Of a DNA stretch of 64,000 nt, positions 61,031-64,000 are shown one piece after another. The translations under genes and the position numbers were made by a program. The notes under the pieces are model-generated. The model searched no databases. It was not told the DNA's origin and saw only the letters and a program-made list of their open reading frames with translations. The stretch is from Agapetus fuscipes (lineage: Eukaryota; Arthropoda; Insecta; Trichoptera; Glossosomatidae). The stretch lies in the NCBI GenBank assembly GCA_951799405.1, contig OX637353.1, positions 4,278,001 to 4,342,000 of the forward strand, written 5' to 3'. Every line of letters starts with the position of its first letter. Positions within the stretch are counted from its first letter, which is position 1.

Positions 61031-62045
61031 TTGTCGACGAATCGTCAGGAATGAGGAAATTCAATATCATCTAGTATATTTCATTTTAAAGAAATTATAA
61101 AATAATGAATAAATTAATTCTAAGGGCTTAAAAAATAAAGATGAACATCTACATTTCTTAACAATGAAGTCCGCACGGGAATTGGCGTAGACAAAATTTT
61201 GACAACTTTATTTAAAAATATTTTCAAATTTAAAAAAAGTTTAAGTCCATTCTACTATAAAAGTATCCAATTATTTCGTCAGCTTTTTAATTACAAGTTC
61301 GCATTTAGGGTGTATTGGAAATCAGTTTAATATTTTAGAGGAGCTGTACTCCAAAATTTATTAGCACGAAAGTGAATGAATTTCGAGTATTTAGAATAAC
61401 TACGAACTCAAAAATATGTATGTTTCAATGAAGAACTGAGTTCAGCTCGATTACCCACACAAATAAAACTTCATTCTTCAACTGGCTCAGAATACAACTT
61501 TTAGTCCTATGCTCAGCTCCGTAGACATTTCTTACTTTATTTCTAGTTCTAGTTCACCCAGTCGCAACAAATGACTTCTGATCAGATGCTCCAGTTGTTC
61601 CTCACTTCAACCTGCCTCCACATTGCTTCCTGCTCCCTAGACGGGAAGCGGAAAGGTGCTCTGCCCCCTCTGAAAGAGGAAAATGCTCTTCGTCTCGCTG
61701 AAGAACCCCTTTTTCCTGCAACTCTTTCATATTACGCCCCCTTTCACAGACTGCTCTCATTTGCAACTCTTACCTGAGAGCCCATTATTCAAATCAATGC
61801 CGACTTGTTTCTTTGAATTTCAAGATTTTTCTCTACAACTCGTTACGATATTTTTCTCCCAATTATTTCTCTTTCCCTGAACTAGGAACTCACAGATACA
61901 TAAATAAACGGAATGAAGGGTATAGATTGGTTGCGAATTTACATCATGATAAATTTTATGTAAAAACAAATAAGAAAAGAATAAGTTTTTACAAACATTG
62001 AAGTGCATTCTCCCAATCAATTAAGAAACAGCAATTAAAAAAACA
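61031..62045. other. Intergenic DNA, no recognised feature
   Basis: A C-rich stretch at 61560-61770 is open in two plus frames but shows no recognisable protein. Confidence 0.3.
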
Positions 62046-62138
62046 ATAGTCGGTAGCTCAGATGATAGACTTATCATACGAGGTAGACTTATCATACGAG
62101 GTAGACTTATTATACGAGGTAGACTTATCATACGAGGT
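62046..62138 (+). repeat. 18-bp tandem repeat x4 behind a SINE B head
   Basis: AATAGTCGGTAGCTCAGATG, ATAGACTT is a SINE B box-A start. From 62067 the 18-bp unit AGACTTATCATACGAGGT repeats four times (starts 62067, 62085, 62103, 62121), with one T/C change in the third. The rest of the SINE is absent. Confidence 0.85.
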
Positions 62139-62866
62139 TTTTAAAACTTTGTTTTTATTAGAGTCTCATAAGAGGGTCTTAAACATCCTTTCCTGCTTTC
62201 TTTACCTTCACGGGAAGGTTTTCCACGACTTGAAAATTATATAGCTTTGAATGAGTGTTCAAATGCTGTGGTTCTGACTATTTCATGAGTAACGGGTAAG
62301 GACTGGTTTTGAGCAGCAACCACAAACATCGCGCACTGTTAATTATATTAGCAATACTTATTTATTTCATAGTAGGTACCATTAGTTCATCATGTTTAAA
62401 TATATTGACGCAATGGAGAGCTACAGCCGCGTCAGTATCAGTGAATCTATCACTAATCCAATCTCAGTTGTGGTAGTATCAGATACAAGGCCTAATACGC
62501 GCTATAACAGTGGCAATTTTACGTAAGAGTTATTTCCATTGAACGTTTGCAACATATCAAAGTGAATAGAATGCAATTAGTCATGTAAGCTGAACAGTGA
62601 ACAGTCTCTGTGCTATTGATAAGCTTGATGTGAAATTGCATACATAGTGATGACCCCTTTATGCACGTATTTAATAATTTCAGGACAGTTGACACCCTCA
62701 TTACTTATGGACAGGTTATTGAATGTTTATCTTCATAGATGTATATGTTTTATGAACAGGTGTAAGCGAAACGATTCAACAAATTACATTCAAACAATAT
62801 TTCAACTACACTTTTATTTTTATCTTGAAAGACATATTATTTTTATTTTTTAGCTATTTAGGTGGT
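62139..62866. other. Intergenic DNA, no recognised feature
   Basis: Nothing recognised. Confidence 0.3.
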
Positions 62867-63176
62867 TATAATACCCATACTGCAAAAATGGTTCTCATTG
62901 CCAACTTCATCCCTGTTTCAGGGTAGGCTATAATACCCATACTGCAAAAATGGTTCTCATTGCCAACTTCATCCCTGTTTCAGGGTAGGCTATAATACCC
63001 ATACTGCAAAAATGGTTCTCATTGCCAACTTCATCCCTGTTTCAGGGTAGGCTATAATACCCATACTGCAAAAATGGTTCTCATTGCCAACTTCATCCCT
63101 GTTTCAGGGTAGGCTATAATACCCATACTGCAAAAATGGTTCTCATTGCCAATTTCACCCCTGTTTCAGGGTAGGA
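62867..63176 (+). repeat. 62-bp tandem repeat x5, amplified family A head
   Basis: Units start with TATAATACCCATACTGC at 62867, 62929, 62991, 63053 and 63115, exactly 62 bp apart and nearly identical. Each corresponds to the family A segment from the head to CCCTGTTTCAGGGTAGG. The last unit continues into the rest of the element. Confidence 0.95.
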
Positions 63177-63337
63177 CGGCAAGAGTTACAGGGTGTATGT
63201 CCTTTTGAGATTTGGGTTTTTATGTTGTAAGTTCACATGCGGCATGTACAAACGCAAATTTGTACGTTTCTGCTTGCGAGATTGCATAAATTGTGAATCT
63301 CCAATGTAACATATCTTTGCAACTTAGATTAGATTAG
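63115..63337 (+). mobile_element. Family A element following amplified head
   Basis: CACCCCTGTTTCAGGGTAGG, GACGGCAAGAGTTACAGGG, GTTCACATGCGGCATGTAC, ATATCTTTGCAACTTAGATT with AGATTAGAG tail. The extreme 5' end (CCTTGACTTATAGG) is replaced by GGTGGTTATAATA. Confidence 0.85.
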
Positions 63338-63369
63338 AGAAGGTACAAAAAATGCAACCCAAGAACGCA

Positions 63370-63655
63370 ACTTAGTTGCAACTTCTAATAGTAATTTTGT
63401 TAATAATTATAAAAAAGAGTATCTAATAGTAATTTTGAATTCATCGCATGTGGCCAGCCTTTCGCCTACTACTTCACTTAAAGTGGGGGCTCCTGCAATC
63501 GTAAGGCAGGTTCTCATTTCTTGTAAAGGCTTAATCAATTTTATTGGTTGTATGATTTTTTGGAAAACAAACTATTTCTGATACTTTTGGTGAGGATACA
63601 ACACTAGCCTTCTGGCTTTGAACGCAAGGATTCTACTAACTGAGCTTTTTGACCA
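63370..63655 (-). mobile_element. SINE family B, decayed
   Basis: GAACGCAACTTAGTTGC tail (63370-63386), then GCATGTGGCCAGCC, TACTTCACTTAAAGTGGGGG, GGTTCTCATTTCTTGTAAAG, ATTTCTGATACTTTTGGTGA and the box A region CTACTAACTGAGCTTTTTGACC at the right end. The CCTTGCCGGTA part is lost. Confidence 0.7.
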
Positions 63656-64000
63656 AATAAAACCTTTTTTTATCATAAAAGTAAGAACTTGCTACGAGTC
63701 CTTTTGACGTATACGCGCAAGACTCGTACGGAGTAGCTTGAGCATAATATAATTATTCAACGTGCAACTAAGAAGCGTTTTTACGTGCTTGCATACACGC
63801 TAAGAGATTTTTTTTCAACGTACAACATCGTAATTATAAACCCCGAGTTTTATTTTTATTCCTTTTCCGTGTACGCTGTAATTTAGCTCATTCGCAGGCA
63901 ATTTCAGTTTTTTGCTCCGTTTGTCTTTTTTACAACTCGCGCAGAACGTGGCTGGCACAAAAGCAAAACAAAGTTGGGAGACAAGATTAACAAAAAGCGA
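63656..64000. other. Window end, no recognised feature
   Basis: Nothing recognised. Confidence 0.3.

Overview
The window is AT-rich, intron-free-looking eukaryotic DNA that consists almost entirely of transposable elements and their decayed remains. I find no convincing host protein-coding gene, rRNA, functional tRNA or CRISPR array. The repeat types (RTE-like and CR1/Jockey-like LINE fragments, tRNA-derived SINEs, TA-flanked and TWA-flanked MITEs, a mariner end, Helitron-type termini, hAT-like and Ty3/Gypsy-like pieces, Penelope-like foldbacks with hammerhead-like cores) suggest an invertebrate, most likely an arthropod. I cannot name the species from sequence alone.

Four short interspersed families recur, and I use working names. 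Family A (about 230-260 bp) starts at CCTTGACTTATAGGTTGG and ends in pentamers of the TTAGA or TTATAGA type. About 30 copies or fragments occur on both strands, and it is also the 3' end of an RTE-like LINE at 45.56-46.87 kb and 23.64-24.39 kb. Family B is a tRNA-derived SINE with box A TAGCTCAGTTGG, box B GGTTCGAATCC and a tail hairpin TACACTATATGTGTA. Family C is a second tRNA-derived SINE (box A GTAGTCCAGTGGTAAC). Family D is a third (GGTAAGGCGTCGGC head). C and B are fused head to tail at two loci, and B is fused to the A tail at another.

Layout. 0-8 kb: scattered A/B/D copies, a Penelope-like foldback (3.5 kb) and PIF/Harbinger-type MITEs (5.6 and 6.8-7.2 kb). 8-11.3 kb: LINE C-terminus relic, a Ty3/Gypsy-like gag relic flanked by a perfect 41-bp direct repeat, and a second LINE relic. 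12-21.2 kb: foldback plus SINE C, mariner end, many SINE B copies, and a LINE inserted inside an A copy. 21-40 kb: sparse relics, several hairpin MITEs, SINE C/D copies and a degenerate ~439-bp tandem array (36-37.7 kb). 40.1-41.3 kb: purine-rich minisatellite with an exact 122-bp higher-order period. 44-49 kb: RTE-like LINE with target duplication and an uninterrupted homologous site elsewhere in the window; composite C+B SINE. 50.5-51.8 kb: three-copy A array and a Helitron-type 3' end. 52.6-55.1 kb: TA-MITE, second C+B composite, and a GC-rich long inverted repeat (54.54-54.80 kb). 55.45-59.87 kb: a possible Helitron on the minus strand holding a 775-bp tandem duplication, a hAT-like MITE and a later ~0.6-kb tandem duplication into which an A element and a solo LTR inserted. 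60-64 kb: promoter-like CCAAT/TATA block, an 18-bp tandem repeat and a 62-bp x5 amplification of the A head.

The most informative observations are the LINE/SINE relationship of family A, the Penelope-like hammerhead foldbacks, the long inverted repeat at 54.5 kb with mostly wobble-compatible arm differences, and the nested insertion chronology at 58-60 kb. All alignments were made by eye, so ends are approximate unless target duplications are stated.
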